Shown: positions 22,631 through 48,300 of the stretch, piece by piece
Layout of the letters: each line of letters opens with the position of its first letter
How positions within the stretch are numbered: the stretch's first letter is position 1
Program-made: the position numbers and the translations under genes
The notes under the pieces: generated by a model
What the model was told of the DNA's origin: nothing
The model's input: only the letters and a program-made list of their open reading frames with translations
Database searches by the model: none
NCBI GenBank assembly: GCA_005281725.1
Contig: SSBO01000007.1
Location: forward strand, 4,370,721-4,434,720
Origin: Wuchereria bancrofti
Taxonomy: Eukaryota; Nematoda; Chromadorea; Rhabditida; Onchocercidae
DNA length: 64,000 nt
Direction of reading: 5' to 3'

Positions 22631-25600
22631 TTAATCAGACGGATAAAATGACATAGTAGTTGTGCTTTCAGCTCGTTCATCAAGTATCAAGGTAATAGCT
22701 GCTAAAAAAGCAGGAGTTGAATTTCTCCCTTGCAGATATTTATGAATTTGTGCCGACCACTGAGTCGCATAATCTGTTTCCAATAAACTAATTGTTTTTC
22801 CATAATCATGCACCTAAAAAATGAACAATTAAGATGACATAATTAAAATGACATCTTAAACAAGATGAGAGCTGGAAAAATGTATGATAATCGATGTTGA
22901 TTTTTAGATTTATTTGAGTGATGAAAATTTTAAAGTTTCAGTGCGGAAATTAAAGAGACCGGTTTTTCAAGCCTTGAAAAATAGACCTGAAAGAACGATA
23001 TAAATAACAAATTCTGCACGCAGTTTATAGTTTAAGACACAAAGCATTAAAACATGACCTTGAAAATAAAATAATTTCCCGGATCAAAAATGCTTTCAAC
23101 CTGTACCAGATCATCCTCCTTCATTTTTATTTGTAATCCAGAGAGAGCAGTCACAAAAGCGCGATACTTTTTAACCAAATTACTCTGTATTTTTAGAGCT
23201 CTGTCCTTTTCTTTCTTTACTTTGTGTAATTGGAATTGCACATCTGAAAATGAATTTATTTTTAATGATTATATTTACACTTACATAACTTCAGGTGACT
23301 TCATTTTATCCTTCTTGTGAAAGCCAAAACGCCTTTCTGTTTCGCTCTTTCTAGTGTACAAATATCTTTTGTAAAACAATTTAAAATTACTCAAAGAAAA
23401 CGAATAGAAATTTGATTCTATGGTCTATTAGCTACTAAGGAATATAAATACCGTTTGCTCACCTGCTAACTGTTTCGTCATCTCAATACGCTGCTTTTTC
23501 CGCAATGCAGGAATCAAATCATCGTTATCTTCATTCAAAAAGGGCAAAGACTCGTTCTGAAGAAAAAATCATAAATAAAGACAAAACAGAGTCAAATTGA
23601 TGTAGAGCACTTGTCGTAAAGAATTTTTTTTTTTTTTGATGTGACTTTGCAGAATTAATAAATTGAATATTTGAAATACCAGTTTTCGCTTTTTCTTAGC
23701 TTGAAATTCTTTATATTCCTGATGAGCTGTTTGTAAAGGATTCATCTTCATGTGCAAAATTTTGACAGATGGATCAGGTAATTCGTTCTGAAATGGGAGC
23801 TTTTTCAAGTAAGTTAAGCATAAATCTTTATCTAACTTTATTTTCAACTAGTTTGCTTCACTGCTAGAAAATCACATAAAATAAAAATTTCTATCCAAAA
23901 ATAAATGAATAAGTAGGCGAAAAAAAAAAGAAAAATAGATACACATTAAAACATACGAGAAAGTGCCCGAATAACTTCCAGTATAAGAGCACTGTCTTCT
24001 TGAACGCCTGACGGAGCATAAAAAAGACATCAAACCGAAAAAAAAAAACATACGTATTGAGCAAGCTTCTTTTTTAATTCATTGACTTCATTTTCATATC
24101 TTTTTAAAATTTCCGCACCGTTTTCAATTACGTTTACAACCTCGCAATCCCCGGCATTTAGTTGCTCTTCCACATTTTCCAAGTTTGTTGACCTACACTA
24201 CGAATTCCATGATTCGGATGATTCACTAGGTTTTTCAAAAAAAGAATTTCTTAGGAAATAACAATAAAAAACCAATAGAGAAGTAGCAGAAAGCACAGCT
24301 CACTCACAAAATCCGATTGATTTGTAGTTGCTCTTGCAATTTCTGTGACTTCCAATCTAATTCCACCTGTAACTCATCCACTCTGAAAAAGGAGATATTT
24401 TTGTTGCCATATATAAATTTGTGTGCATCAATAACAAAATATTGAAAAATTTTTTTCTCATCTGAATGCATTAGAAAAAAGCAACTAACTTTGCTTGACA
24501 CTTTAATGTTAAATCAATAATTTTACGCTTCTCTTCCATTGTTCCACTGTCTCCAGCCATCTTTGATGCGGCTAATTCTTTAATACGTTCATTCTCTTTC
24601 TAAAACAAAGAAAGACGATAACTTCTGCTTAATGATACTGCTTTAATGATATAGCTTACTATTTCTTTTTTAACTAGAAGAATATGGCAACACAAGAACT
24701 GAAAACCACTATCACGAAACTATCCTACGAAGATGCTGAACTAAATAATCAACAACCTAACTTTCGATGACCTTTCCAAAGTTTTCTGTCATACTTTTTC
24801 TAAAAAAAACTTTTTTTTTTTTGATTCTCAACTGTCGCATTTGATCGCAAAAATTCTTTTCAAATTGCGCTTAGAAAAATGTCACAGTAATCATTGCTAT
24901 ACAAAAAGATTAGAGCTGTTACGCCGCTGATATCGATAGAGTCTACCGACTAATCCCAATCTTGATTGCAACAGCTTCATTCATAAAGAGCTTTCAACAA
25001 TATAAATGAGCAACTTACAACAAGACATTCATTCATTTCGGTCAGAATTACCAGTCGATTTTCCAAACTCATTTTTTGCGCTTCTTGCAGTTCGAAATTT
25101 TCCAGTTTATTTCTGTCAATGATAGAAACTGATTCTTTTTTTTTTTGATTGAAATTATCTGTCCTTGTTCAGTAATAAATGCCTATCACCAAATCCTTTA
25201 CAGATTTTACAAAAAGAAACCTTGTTCCGCTTATAAACAACATTAAAAAAGTTTGGATACAACAGAAGAATCACAGTAACCAAATAAATAGGGTGATCAT
25301 ACCTGGTTAATTTTAGCTGCGTAATCAGAAAAAATTTCTCATTCTCCAGCTTCGCGATTTCTTCTGTCAGTTTTTCACATCTTTCGAAATTGGTACTTTC
25401 ATTAGCAGCCAAAGGTTTTACAACTACGTTTGGTCCAGCAACCGCTACAAATCCAGTTGAATATTTATTAAATAAAAAACATTCCGCGAATAGAATATAA
25501 ACCGACAAGAACTTTGTTCAAAAAAATAAAACCCAAGCATAAGAAAGCAAAAATTTTATAGCACTAAATATATATAACGTAATCTTTTTCTCCTACTGGC

Positions 25601-26898
25601 TATCAAATATATAACGTAATTTCTATATATTCTCAACTCACGACTCCGTTACCTGCATTAATTGACTTCTGCACAAATCGCAGCATCCAATCATCTGTTT
25701 GAGCTTCTGCATTCACCGTCTCCTGTTTCGGTTCATCAAGAAATGAAAATGGGGGTTCATATGTCTTGAAAAGACCTAAAATATAGCTTTAAAAAAAAAA
25801 AGAAAAAAAAAACGACTGTTGGATAGATGTTTCTAAAAAATTCTTATGATAATATTTGATACATCTAAATAAAATCTGTGAAATACATACAAGATATTAA
25901 ACTTTCTTCAACACGAAATTAAAAGTTTCGCATGAAAAGAGAATTAAGGCAAAACACACCTGCATTACCTTGTAAAAGCGACATTACAGTTTCTAATTTG
26001 CTTATTTTATCCTGCAAAAGTTTCAGTAGCAACAGTTCGTATAAATTCCAACATACTGATACAGGTCGATCCCATCCTTCAGTCAACCTTTCAAATGTAG
26101 AAACAGAATGCAAATATGGGAGCTGAGAATCCACTCAGAAACAACAAAATAAGTAAAAAATTTCCCAATATTTCAATTATTTAACCTCACGTTCCTTCTT
26201 TGACAACTGATGTTGAAGATCATCAACCTGCTGTTCGAATGCCTTTCGTAAACTTTCTATCTCACATTGCTTATCACACAATTCTTTGGTCATTTTTGCG
26301 ACGGTTTTCTTCAGGACTTCATTTTGCAGTCGATATTTTTTAATTTCTTCTTCCGCAACACGAACTCGTACCGAAAGATGTCGAACTGAAACAAGGGTTA
26401 GAAAATCATAGTACGAGATGAAATATAAGTACCACATAAATAAGAAGCAGAGTATTAAAAGTCAACTTAGACCCATTTGTAATGTGCTAATGTTGAAAAT
26501 CACAATTAAAAGCATCTCAAAATGTTTTGTGCCAATGTGAAAAACATTTACTAAAATAACTTACAATTTTCAACGTGAATATAATTCTACAACTGCTTAT
26601 CTCATGCATATATAATACCTGATTCAGAGTTTCCTCGTCTGTAACGCCGACCAAGCAGATCTTCAGGATCAGTAATGATATGTCCTGTTGGACTATGTTC
26701 ACATGCTGTAAGTAATCTAAATTTTAGCTCGAAAACTTACAAGTCTTCGACTTCCAAATTTACAACTTATGAATGCAAAGTAATTTAGAATTTTGAATCA
26801 AATTGAAACTATTGAAAGTGGAACGTGAAAGAGATAACTTACAGCAATTTTAATAACAATATGGAATAAAGGATAAGTACAATACCTTCATCGAACAT
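22631..26898 (-). CDS. mdf-1: Mitotic spindle assembly checkpoint protein MAD1
   Basis: Fourteen exons (minus): 26898-26886, 26705-26619, 26385-26186, 26011-25969, 25775-25653, 25444-25303, 25112-25019, 24599-24490, 24382-24308, 24192-24054, 23787-23680, 23556-23463, 23243-23059 and 22813-22631; 531 residues, phases consistent. MAD1 sits at unattached kinetochores and nuclear pores and presents MAD2 so that the checkpoint inhibitor of APC/C-Cdc20 forms. Long coiled-coil segments run through residues about 30-340. The MAD2-interaction motif is clear at 351-359 (KILHMKMNP; human KVLHMSLNP). The C-terminal RWD-like kinetochore domain fills the last 100 residues (ALSGLQIKMKEDD, DPGNYFIFK, LLETDYATQW, STPAFLAAITLIL), matching human MAD1 along its whole length. 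The protein is shorter than human (718) or C. elegans MDF-1 (about 680), mostly in the coiled coil. The canonical R-L-K motif for Bub1 binding is not exact: the region reads DRALKIQ. The first exon is only 13 bases. Confidence 0.9.
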
Positions 26899-26901
26899 CA
26901 C
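26899..26901 (-). other. Trans-splice-like acceptor just before the MAD1 start
   Basis: CTGGTCTTAG ends at 26902 on the minus strand, leaving a 3-base 5' UTR before the ATG. No local upstream exon is apparent. Confidence 0.5.
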
Positions 26902-28179
26902 CTAAGACCAGAGTCCTCGAACAGAAGTAATTGTCCAGCACAGTCGACCCAATTTAATATGCTACTCTTGCCCATAAAAAAAATGAAACGCCCATAAATA
27001 ACACAAAAATTAAACACATAAAGCACAGAGCTCCAGCAAAAAACCAAGCTTTGCAAGGACACAATGTCCGCGACACTTGCGCTACAGCTCGAACAAGCAG
27101 CTCGCTGGATTCATCAACACACTGAATGAAAATCTTCCTCCCACTCTCATTGCACTTATGGAATCTTCCTAAATCACCTCATGTCACCTCTTATAGTGAC
27201 CGAGCAGTAACCGGACGACTGATTCAATAAACGGAGATTAGTTTTGAAAAATGATAACGACTCGGACTAGCTGCTTATGATGAGTAGTTTCGTTTTGTTT
27301 TTTATCTATCCTAGTATTCACAAAGTACAATAGTTTATTTACTTCACTTAACCTTGCTTCTGATCTGATTGGATATAAACTTTTCTACTGTAAGTTTTTA
27401 TGTGAATCATGTTTATTTCCTTAATTTACTTACAGTGGCAATAAATAAATATGTTGGTCACTTCAGCACATCATCAGTGAATAACGGTTTGCAAATTTCC
27501 ATGAAAAAACCAGTACACTATTAGCATGAATAGAGATTGCTCTATTGAATGCGACAAATATGATTCTAATTATATGGAATGAAGCAGAATGAAAGGAGCG
27601 AATGAACTGTATTGTTTTCATATACATATATACATAACTGAAGTATGAAACAATGGTGAAAATGACTAGTTGTGACTAAGCATTGAAATATACAAAGGCT
27701 AAGACATTCTTACCAATCAAATTTGAATACAAGAAATAACTTTGACGTCTTAAACAAAAAAAGATTTACTTGCATCTCTTTTTACAATGCTATTAGCCTA
27801 ATTTCTCTTTTTCTTTTCTCAATAAAGAAGAAAAAATTATAAGAGAATCTAAACTGAAATTTTGTTCAGAATAAATTTGTGTGAATATAAGAACCTGTAA
27901 GTCTTAGTAATCATTCACAGCTAAAATATTATCTTAATCTTTCTCGAGAGATGAGACTGCTTTAAATGCAAGTTTTCACCTTTTCGACGAACATTTTCTG
28001 GAACTTCTTCTAAAGACCGGTCGACTTGATTTTTAAACTTGGTAGGACTTCGAAAATTAATACCTTCTTTTAATGATCAACAGAATGATAACATATACAT
28101 TCCATAAAACGTTGCATCGAAATTGTCATAGCACATACACCGAGAATTGTGCAATTTTTGTAAAGCGCAATACACGTAG
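26902..28179. other. Spacer between PTR and MAD1
   Basis: About 1.28 kb with no supported coding sequence. It must hold the PTR 3' UTR and any MAD1 promoter. The region near 27000-27190 is slightly less AT-rich. Confidence 0.5.
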
Positions 28180-35485
<7,306 letters not shown>

Positions 35486-35494
35486 ACATGCAAT
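35486..35494 (-). other. Trans-splice-like acceptor just before the PTR start
   Basis: TTTATCAACAG ends at 35495 on the minus strand, 9 bases before the ATG. The open frame continues upstream of the acceptor but without family similarity. Confidence 0.45.
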
Positions 35495-36880
35495 CTGTTG
35501 ATAAATGCAAACTGCAAGCATAAATGACATGACAATGTGACAGCATTGAAGTTAACCTTCTGAACGAACCCAAATACCCGAAAGTATTATAAAGTATGGC
35601 TAGCTATATCTTCTAAAATTAATTAGATGATAATTTAATTTAACAAAATCAGATTTGAAACATCGAATAATGAGATTATGGTAGCAAGTATTAACTAATC
35701 TATAATAATCATAAGTAGAATTCTGGAAAGTTTACGATTTTGAGAAAAAAATGCAATGAAATGAGAAGCTTACGATTTGAACAAAAAATATGTATCAAAC
35801 TTCTTAAATGGAACAACTCGAAGCGAAATTAGAAGTAACTGTCCAATACTCGCCATTAGTTACGTCAATAATTTCACATTAGAGAACAAACAAAAATTCC
35901 AACAAAGTACCAACGTATTGTGAATAGTTGTTGATTTAAAAAAATCGCTGGAAAATTAATTGACATTCATCGCAGTTTCTTTCTGCTCTTCTTATCCTAT
36001 TTCATCAAACATTTTCGTGTGCTGCATTTTTCTACCAACGACAAATTTTTTCCTATTTGGATATAAGTTCTGTAAAACTTCTCATAGTCGATACAAAAGG
36101 AGAACCATCCAAAAAGCGCAAAAATTCTCCTCCAACTTTCAATAGAGGAGCATTTGTCTAACTTGAGATACATCATCTCTTAGGTATTTTAGATATGCCA
36201 TTCGTCTCACACTGCACAGTAATCCAATTCGTGGAATTAATAAAAAGTCAAGTGATAAAGAAGAGAGGTAGAGAAATAAAAGATTCCAAAAGAAGAGAGC
36301 TTGGTAGGATGGACACAAAATAGAGTTGCTGACCACATCCGAGAGCAATGATGTCAACCAACACTGGCAGTAGGATGCTCTTTCACTGACCTACAAATAC
36401 GCGGAATTGTAAAACCACACCTCTCGCGCATATACACAGTGATGGAAACTAATACTCACCTACCAACTATTTATTCGGCAAATAAGAGAGGGAATTTCAA
36501 ACGGGGGACGTAAATATTTATGTTTGCTATGAAAGATGTTCCTATAGAAATGAAGAACAGAATTTATTTACATAATCGTACTTGAAAAACACAAAAATGC
36601 ATTATAACAATTGAACATAACAACCTGATACGAAAATAACAATTACTTCCTGAACTGACAATACAGATCACTCTTATCCTTAAAATTTAAATTATTGGTA
36701 GTAATGGAATTAACCAATGTGGCAGATCCTAATGCGAATTTCAACTGTTAGGAGATTTACACTAGAAATGTAGTGCTGTGGACTTTATGGAATAAAACTC
36801 CTTTCGTTAATTCTGTTTGAAGTCTAGACTGAACCTATCAAAAAACAAAAGTCATTGACAACTGTGCAATTTTAATTCAT
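35495..36880. other. Spacer between uS15m and PTR
   Basis: About 1.39 kb, no supported exon. Short ORFs on both strands look like chance. Confidence 0.5.
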
Positions 36881-39375
36881 TTATGCGGTAAGTAATTCAT
36901 CTCTTCGGTGAGAATCATCGGGACGATGATACAAAATTGCGTGAGCTGCTATTTCTGATAATTCTTCTATCAATTTTGGCTGATATATTGGTAGATTTTC
37001 TGGCATTTCCCCTTGAATTCTTGCAAGTTCTTTCAAACGTGTCTTCATTTTTATTTCTTCACCGTCCAATTCTTCTAGACGCTTTTTTATCTGTAAAGTT
37101 TTCACGGATATTCACAAACTTCAAAACAACAGTGTTACATAAGAGAATTATAAGAAATTTCTCGCTTACTTTTCGTCGACAATTTCTTTTTAAAAAAAAA
37201 TTTTCTTCCTACAAATTTTCTATAACTTTTACGTCAAATTACTTCACGTCCACACTGTATCCGTTCAGCAATAAATCTTTTGTTTAATTCTTCCATTTTA
37301 ATATCTTTTTCTATGGCAATTCTTTCCTTCAACAGAGCTTCCACCCATGCTTTTCGTTTTTTTTCAATCTGTTCTTCCGGACGTTTTGGTACATGATAAG
37401 CGATTTTTAATTCCGATAACACCTTAAATTAGGTCATCGAAATACTCGTTTATGACCAAATAATCGTTTAGGGAGAGAATAGAGGTAATAATGAATGTTA
37501 ACAGAAACAAAATGTCGTTTCGTTATTTATGAAATGAAACCTTTTCAAAAGCTGCTGTATCTACTTCGCGTAACTGCCGCAACAGTTTTCGACGAAATGC
37601 TATCATTAAGTGAAGAGGATGTACGATGTGAGCTGGCTTCTGTAAAAACTTCATTTTAAGTTATTATTTGCTAAAAGCTTAAAATTACTGCAATTGCAGG
37701 ACGTCTCACATCACGTTATTTTCTACCGGCAAAAAGTTTCTGAGTTATCCTACATAAACAGGTGAGCAATAGTACCAGGCCTATTACGAAGTCAACACTA
37801 AATTCCATAGTTCCTCACAAGATCAACTCAGCTATTCCCACAGAAATTTTTGACTAAAGCAAGTCAAAAAATAAAAACAGCGCTATACCTTTGGCTTGTT
37901 ATCTATTTGTTTTACCAGCAAAGTCCATGAACGTATCACACCGGTTGTCCAAGCAACTAAAATGATTTTTTAAATTGATGGAACTCCGAACTGCACAGAG
38001 CACAACAATTTTTCTTCATCCATCCCTCTGTTCCAAAAATTTGCATATAAATAACATGATGCCTTTCTAACATTTTGTGGAATTGAGACTTTTAACCAGC
38101 TTCGTGGAATTGAAACTTTTAACTTTTTGTTTTCTACACTGTTGAAACAAATTTTAGAAATCCCAGTCGCTTTGACAAATATCCACCAAACCCATTATAA
38201 AGTCCCTACAAGTTTGGTTTTACTTTACCAATACCAACTCACTTTTTACTTCTAATGAGTTTATATCGAGTTCATGCTTTCGTACTTTATCAATTAAAGC
38301 TTTTTTCCATGCATCAGAATAATCTCGCCTTTCGCCAAATTTAATGCTGAAAATAGGGACTTGAAAATATCAATTTGATTTTTAATATAGAAAATCTGGA
38401 ATCCAGTAAAATAATTATCATAAAACCCTCGCCATTGTACTTTCATTACCGACGCTTCGTGCTAGTTTGTACCAGCTTTTAAGCAGATGACGACAGCAAA
38501 TTTAAGGTCGGCAGCTGCCTTATCAAACTAAAATTTAAAACATGACTATTTTTAAATGCTTCATTTTGAAACAATAGATCACTGTTAAAAGGTAATGACG
38601 TATACTGAAACTAAGCCAAAGTAATTATAACAATGTAAAATTCCGTCATTTTTAATGATATCTGTATCTACCAACTCCAACTGATAGCCAAGCATCTCTT
38701 ATGGCGTAGTAAAAGGCATAACTCAACAGCTACAGCAAGTAATTAAACCAGCAAAATACTAATTTAGTTCTTCCTACCTAAAAATCTTCCTCACCGATTC
38801 CGGTATTCCTTCCCAGTCCAGTTCTGCATAACTAGCTTTAGGTGAATTCTCGTCAATGTTTGGTACCCAGTTTTGCGGCTTCTTTCCAATCATTCGATCA
38901 TCGCCTTTTAATGTTACTTCTCGTTCACTTCCTATCTTTTCTTTCCATAAAAGCGATAGCGTATCTACATATCGTTCATCTTAAAATAAAACTTCAACTT
39001 ATTGATGTTTCAGAATTTGTTTGAAACTGAGTAATATTCTTCTTTTTTTGCAGACTTTTATATTTATATCCCCACCGCTGGTCTGTTGGTACTCTTTACA
39101 AATATACTAATTATAATTGTCTGCAAGAACCAAATATAGGAATCGAGGAAAAGATAAACAGACTAACCGAGTGGTACTTCATGTGCTAGTTTCTCGAAAT
39201 GATCCGGGTCATGGCAAGCTGGATCATTCACTTTCATGTGTTTATTAAAGAATGGAAATCTAGGCCTGCTACTTTGTCGCTTTACCATTGTAAGGTATAT
39301 ATTTCGATACCCATCAACCATTGCTTTGCTACAAGCACTTTTGTACAACAATAAATTCTTGTACAGCACAGTCAT
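36881..39375 (-). CDS. mrps-15: Mitochondrial small-subunit ribosomal protein S15 (uS15m)
   Basis: Seven exons (minus): 39375-39168, 38979-38778, 38346-38243, 37956-37889, 37639-37541, 37422-37243 and 37090-36881; 356 residues with consistent phases. It is a component of the mitoribosomal small subunit, where S15 binds the platform rRNA. The N-terminus (MTVLYKNLLLYKSACSKAM) is basic and free of acidic residues, like a mitochondrial presequence. The S15 domain is spread over exons 4-6: IRSWTLLVKQI, HPLHLMIAFRRKLLRQLREVD, then FEKVLSELKIAY, matching the RRKLL and terminal L-x-I-x-Y signatures. The stretch YAELDWEGIPESVRKIF before it resembles the N-terminal part of animal MRPS15. A long charged helical tail (RPEEQIEKKRKAWVEALL and on) extends beyond the bacterial S15 length, as in animals. 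Identity rests on the S15 core; the flanks are divergent. Confidence 0.85.
38077..38123. repeat. Imperfect 26-bp direct repeat in a uS15m intron
   Basis: TGTGGAATTGAGACTTTTAAC is followed 26 bases later by CGTGGAATTGAAACTTTTAAC. It is noncoding and lies in the intron between exons 3 and 4. Confidence 0.7.
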
Positions 39376-39380
39376 AATCC
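39376..39380 (-). other. Trans-splice-like acceptor just before the uS15m start
   Basis: AACCTTTTCAG ends at 39381 on the minus strand, leaving a 5-base UTR before the ATG. Confidence 0.55.
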
Positions 39381-40826
39381 CTGAAAAGGTTGCATTAATG
39401 TTTATATGATACATATTTCAATACTTACCAACTATTTTCAAGGCATTTCCAACATTTACTATCTTAAAGAAACTGAAGCCCTTGTAAACAGTGGCTTGTC
39501 CTCATTACATGATTAACATGCATGATGTATCACACATCTCAGAACTGGCAGCAACATTGTTTCATCTTTTCCAATAAACAACTTCTATGATCGCCTATGA
39601 AGAAGATACAAATTAGATGTTATAACCAACCCAATTCTAATAAAGGAATAAATGGCAGGCAAGTTGCTTTCCCGAAATATTTACCACAAAATGGTACTCT
39701 GTGAATAGGCTTGCCCAATATCTGCTATTCGTCCCCTCTTTAGTCCCTAATTTAGCAAAGTGCACATCAACAAACCAAATTCTACTAAGTCGAGAAGATC
39801 CCTGAAAAAAGATAAGCAAACTGGCTGCAAAATCCAGCACATTTTATTTCCAGAATAAGGCAAATGACTATTTAACTGCGCATCACCATTTATATGAATG
39901 GCGAATAAAATGGATGAAAAGGACATAAACAAATTAAATCTGAAAAACTGGAAACAAGAAAAAGAATTCAAGACAAATCGATAGTTTGAAACTTAACAGG
40001 CAATAAACAACCACTTTCTTTCTTTGAATATCGACAGGAACAGTCTTTCCCAACAATGATCGAAACCTGTTTAATACATAGCTAAATCCAATTATCATGA
40101 GAGGGTGAAGGAAGAAGCCTACTGGAACTTAGTGAAAGATTCCAAACTCGCCCAGTCATTTCTTCAGTTGAGCAGAGGATAATTTGTAACTAGTGAGAGA
40201 AAAAAAGTATTTCTCATAAAAGGCACGATGCAGTTGGTTGATTAACAGTATACATCCACAACTTTCAAAGCGGAAATTCCACATGTAAAGGGCATGAAGA
40301 TTTTCCAAGACAACAATACAATTGGCGCTAGCCGACCAAGTGAGGTTGTTGAAGGTGGGAATGAATTTTGGCGAGAAAACAACATGTTTTGTGAATGACG
40401 TGCGACACAAAGTCATGCGATGATAAAACACACAAAACAAACACATTAGTCCCCAGTATATGCAATGCACTTTATGCTATAACAATTTGATAACTGCCCG
40501 AACAACTTAAAATGTAAAGAGTAGCATCACCTACGAAAAATAATTAGTATTCCGGAAATCCAATTTCGACTTCAATGAATCTTTTCTTTCACATCAGGCT
40601 GCAGTTTTCCACTCAGTTTCTACCAAGAAAAAAACCAAATCCATAACTTATTTAAGATTGGTTGGAAACAATAATACTTCTCAATGATAAGTGGTTCGGG
40701 GCTATGATATTTCAGTAATAAGCAAACCAGCGCACTGGCTACTGGAAAAAATTCAAAATCGCGACGGCACAAAATATAATCAGCACAGAATAAGGAAAAT
40801 TAAAGAAAACAATAGATGAATCGTTT
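39381..40826. other. Spacer between ERM and uS15m
   Basis: About 1.45 kb. A 104-codon open frame on the minus strand near 40156-40470 starts at GTG and has no recognisable domain; it is left out as chance. Confidence 0.5.
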
Positions 40827-45341
<4,515 letters not shown>

Positions 45342-45346
45342 AGCGC
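45342..45346 (-). other. Trans-splice-like acceptor just before the ERM start
   Basis: TTTGATAACTTAG ends at 45347 on the minus strand, leaving a 5-base UTR before the ATG. Confidence 0.5.
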
Positions 45347-48300
45347 CTAAGTTATCAAAAAACAGTGCTTTTCAATCACACTTTGCTTCACTTTCTCCTG
45401 CTATTAATGACTATTAGTCCTGAAAAAAAGTTTGAAATAAATTCAGAATCCATCCACGTACTATTCGTAAACCAACGTCCGCACGTTTTAAATGTCATAA
45501 CAAAAAAAAAAAATATCTTCAGGAATGAAAATTTCACATCATCAACACATGGGCCTTATAATTTTAAACATCCGGACATTATGTCTATAAATAGTCTTAA
45601 ACTGGGCCACTGATTATTGTACGCAACTGATGCTATGTACAATTTTGAATCGTTGGAAGTTTTAACAAGGATGAGAAAATATTGCGTAATTTGAGGCGAC
45701 TGACACGAGAAAAACCAATAAAATAAACGTCCTGGAAACTGACTTAGTGTTATTGATTTTAAGCAGGATAACTTCCTGGTAACTGGTAACGTCTGTATTC
45801 GCGCGCTAATGAGTTCTAAAGAATTTCCTGACTATCCAGAAACTCCTAATTCTCCGTATATCAATATCTATTCGTTTCTTATTGCAAGAAAAATCAAAAT
45901 CATCCACAGATTAAACTTCAATATCCACCTTAAGGTGCATCAGAAAATAAACATATTTGTATTCATAATACTACATAGAAACCAAGTACAAACATAACAA
46001 ATCGCACTAAAATAAAAGCAAGCGAGATGTCCGATTCCGTAAAACGCACTGTACAAAGCAGATAATCCCTTATCAGTACCATCCTTTTCTTCTCTTTACC
46101 ATAAATGTTAACTCAACAAATCGCATATTATAAACGCCATTCTTCATAAAACAAGCCTCCCACTTAAACAGCAGAGTCATTCTCCAGTGATGCAAGATGA
46201 CGACAAATCCACATCAAAAGCAAACAATGTCTGTTTGCTGTCATTTAAAGAGTAGTGCGAAATGTACTTTTACTATTCCACAACAAGTTTAATGAGAATA
46301 CAAATTTTCTGCATCGGGGTTTAAAGAAAAAAGGGAGGGTCAAGCATATGAAACAGCACAACGTTTAGTATGAAGTGGTTCAGTAGTAAAACATTATACC
46401 TTCCACGGCGCCATTCGCCTTATCAATTATTCCATTCAATTAAACGCAAGGAAGCATTGTTTTTTGAACATAATATTATCTAGAGTGTTGAAAGCGTACA
46501 GTACTATTAAACTATCATTAATGGAATATAATACCCAAAATTTTCATATATTCGTTGAATATCAGCTTCTCAATATTTAAATAATGTAGTCTACCAGAGA
46601 TCATACTGAGTATACATTGAGTGATGGTAAAGAATCTTACAAACAACTAAAATGAGTAACACCAAACAATGAGAAGAACAAGGCGACAGAAGTTCACATT
46701 TAAGAGGTTTCGTTTAAAACAAAATCGTTTAACAAAAAAAACTAAAACCTGATAAGTGATCAAGTCAGATTTCTAGCGCTATTCAACAAATATCATTTAA
46801 ACCAATGTTCTTTATCCTTTTTGACACTGCTTCAGCAATACTGTTTCAACTCCCAACAAAATAAACTTTTAAAAACCGCCCATATAAAGCAGATAAACAT
46901 TACCTTATCACTTGCACCATAGGATGGATCAGGAAGATGTGGGGCTTTTAGGGGAAGTAATGCAATTTTGAAGCGGTACTCTGTTCATATCATCTAATCA
47001 ACGTTAGTTTCACCACAAAAGTCTCTTAATCTCATGTGAATTACACACAAAACAAACGAACCACTGAACGAGAAAGCATCCCCACTCAATGCATTATTTC
47101 GCATCTCAGCTATTTCTAGAAGGTATCGGTATGAAAAGAAATCATCTCGATTGTTTGCTAGGAAAAAGCAGACTAACTACACATTCCTTCTCTTATCAAA
47201 TAATGTACAGAAAGTAGTTCATAAATATATGTTGGTGGATTCTCAACAAAGTAACTTAGGATATCTATGAAAAGAGAAATAAAACAGTAAAGTCAGTACA
47301 TCAGATACGAGTACTCGTCTTGTACCCAAATTAGGCTAGAAATTTGAACAGCATTAAGTTTACAAGAGTTACTCACAAACCGGTCCCCTAATAGAAAATC
47401 AGGACGGAGAATCCCAATATCATCGGAAAATATACTCGCGATCCTTTCAGCTAAGTGAAATAATCTCCATGAAACTAAATTTAGTATTAAAAAAACATTC
47501 AGTCATCGGACTCTTCAGTAAGTGTACATATGACAAGCATGGGATATGCCTATGGAATTAATCTTGTATCACCTATGCTAAGTTTCTAGCCACAGTTTGG
47601 AGAAAATCCACAGTTCCCTCGAATTTATTGCAAGAGAACTGTTACCAAAAAAACAACAGAACACATGAAACTAAACTTGATTCGACTATTTTCAGTTTAA
47701 TTTAGAAACTTTATAGAAACTTTATTTTTGAATTTCAGAAGCTCATCACTTAACTACTTTCTCATTATAACATTTGTCATAACTGACGAGTAACAAGTCC
47801 TACAGGAATGAGATATCACCGATTATCTATTATATGGGTCAAACAAAACGATTTGGAAGTTTTCAAAAATGAAACAATACTTAAATGAAAAACAAAAAAC
47901 ATATCAATGATATTAGTACTTGTTACAGTTCGGCCATAAAAATGAGTTTGACCAACTTCATTCAAACCACACAACAAAAATCATTGCTAAGCATCCTTTG
48001 TGGAAATCTGTACAAATGATAGAAAAAAAAGCATGGAAAATATGGTTGATAAAAATCAAAAAACAGCTTTTGGAGCCTTTTGGAAACGAAACAGAAAACA
48101 CTGAACAGAAAATTAGAATCTTTCCATAAAAATTTTCGCAAAAATTCTTCTTGAAAATCTCAAAACACAGTTTAAATCATAATTTGGCCGAGATGTTCGT
48201 AATACTTCAGTGCTCAAATGTACATGGCAGTACAATCAAATTACTTCATAATTATTTGAGTTTACTAGTAAAACTATAAGATCAAAGAAGCGAAATAAAC

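Noticed and set aside
22631..26705. First reading of this region as a generic coiled-coil or Golgi tether protein
   Set aside because: The KILHMKMNP motif, the FIFK and LLETDYATQW text and the STPAFLAAITLIL ending match MAD1 along the C-terminal half.
40156..40470. 104-codon minus-strand open frame between erm-1 and uS15m
   Set aside because: It starts at GTG, has no domain, signal or splice context, and a frame of this length is expected by chance in DNA of this composition.
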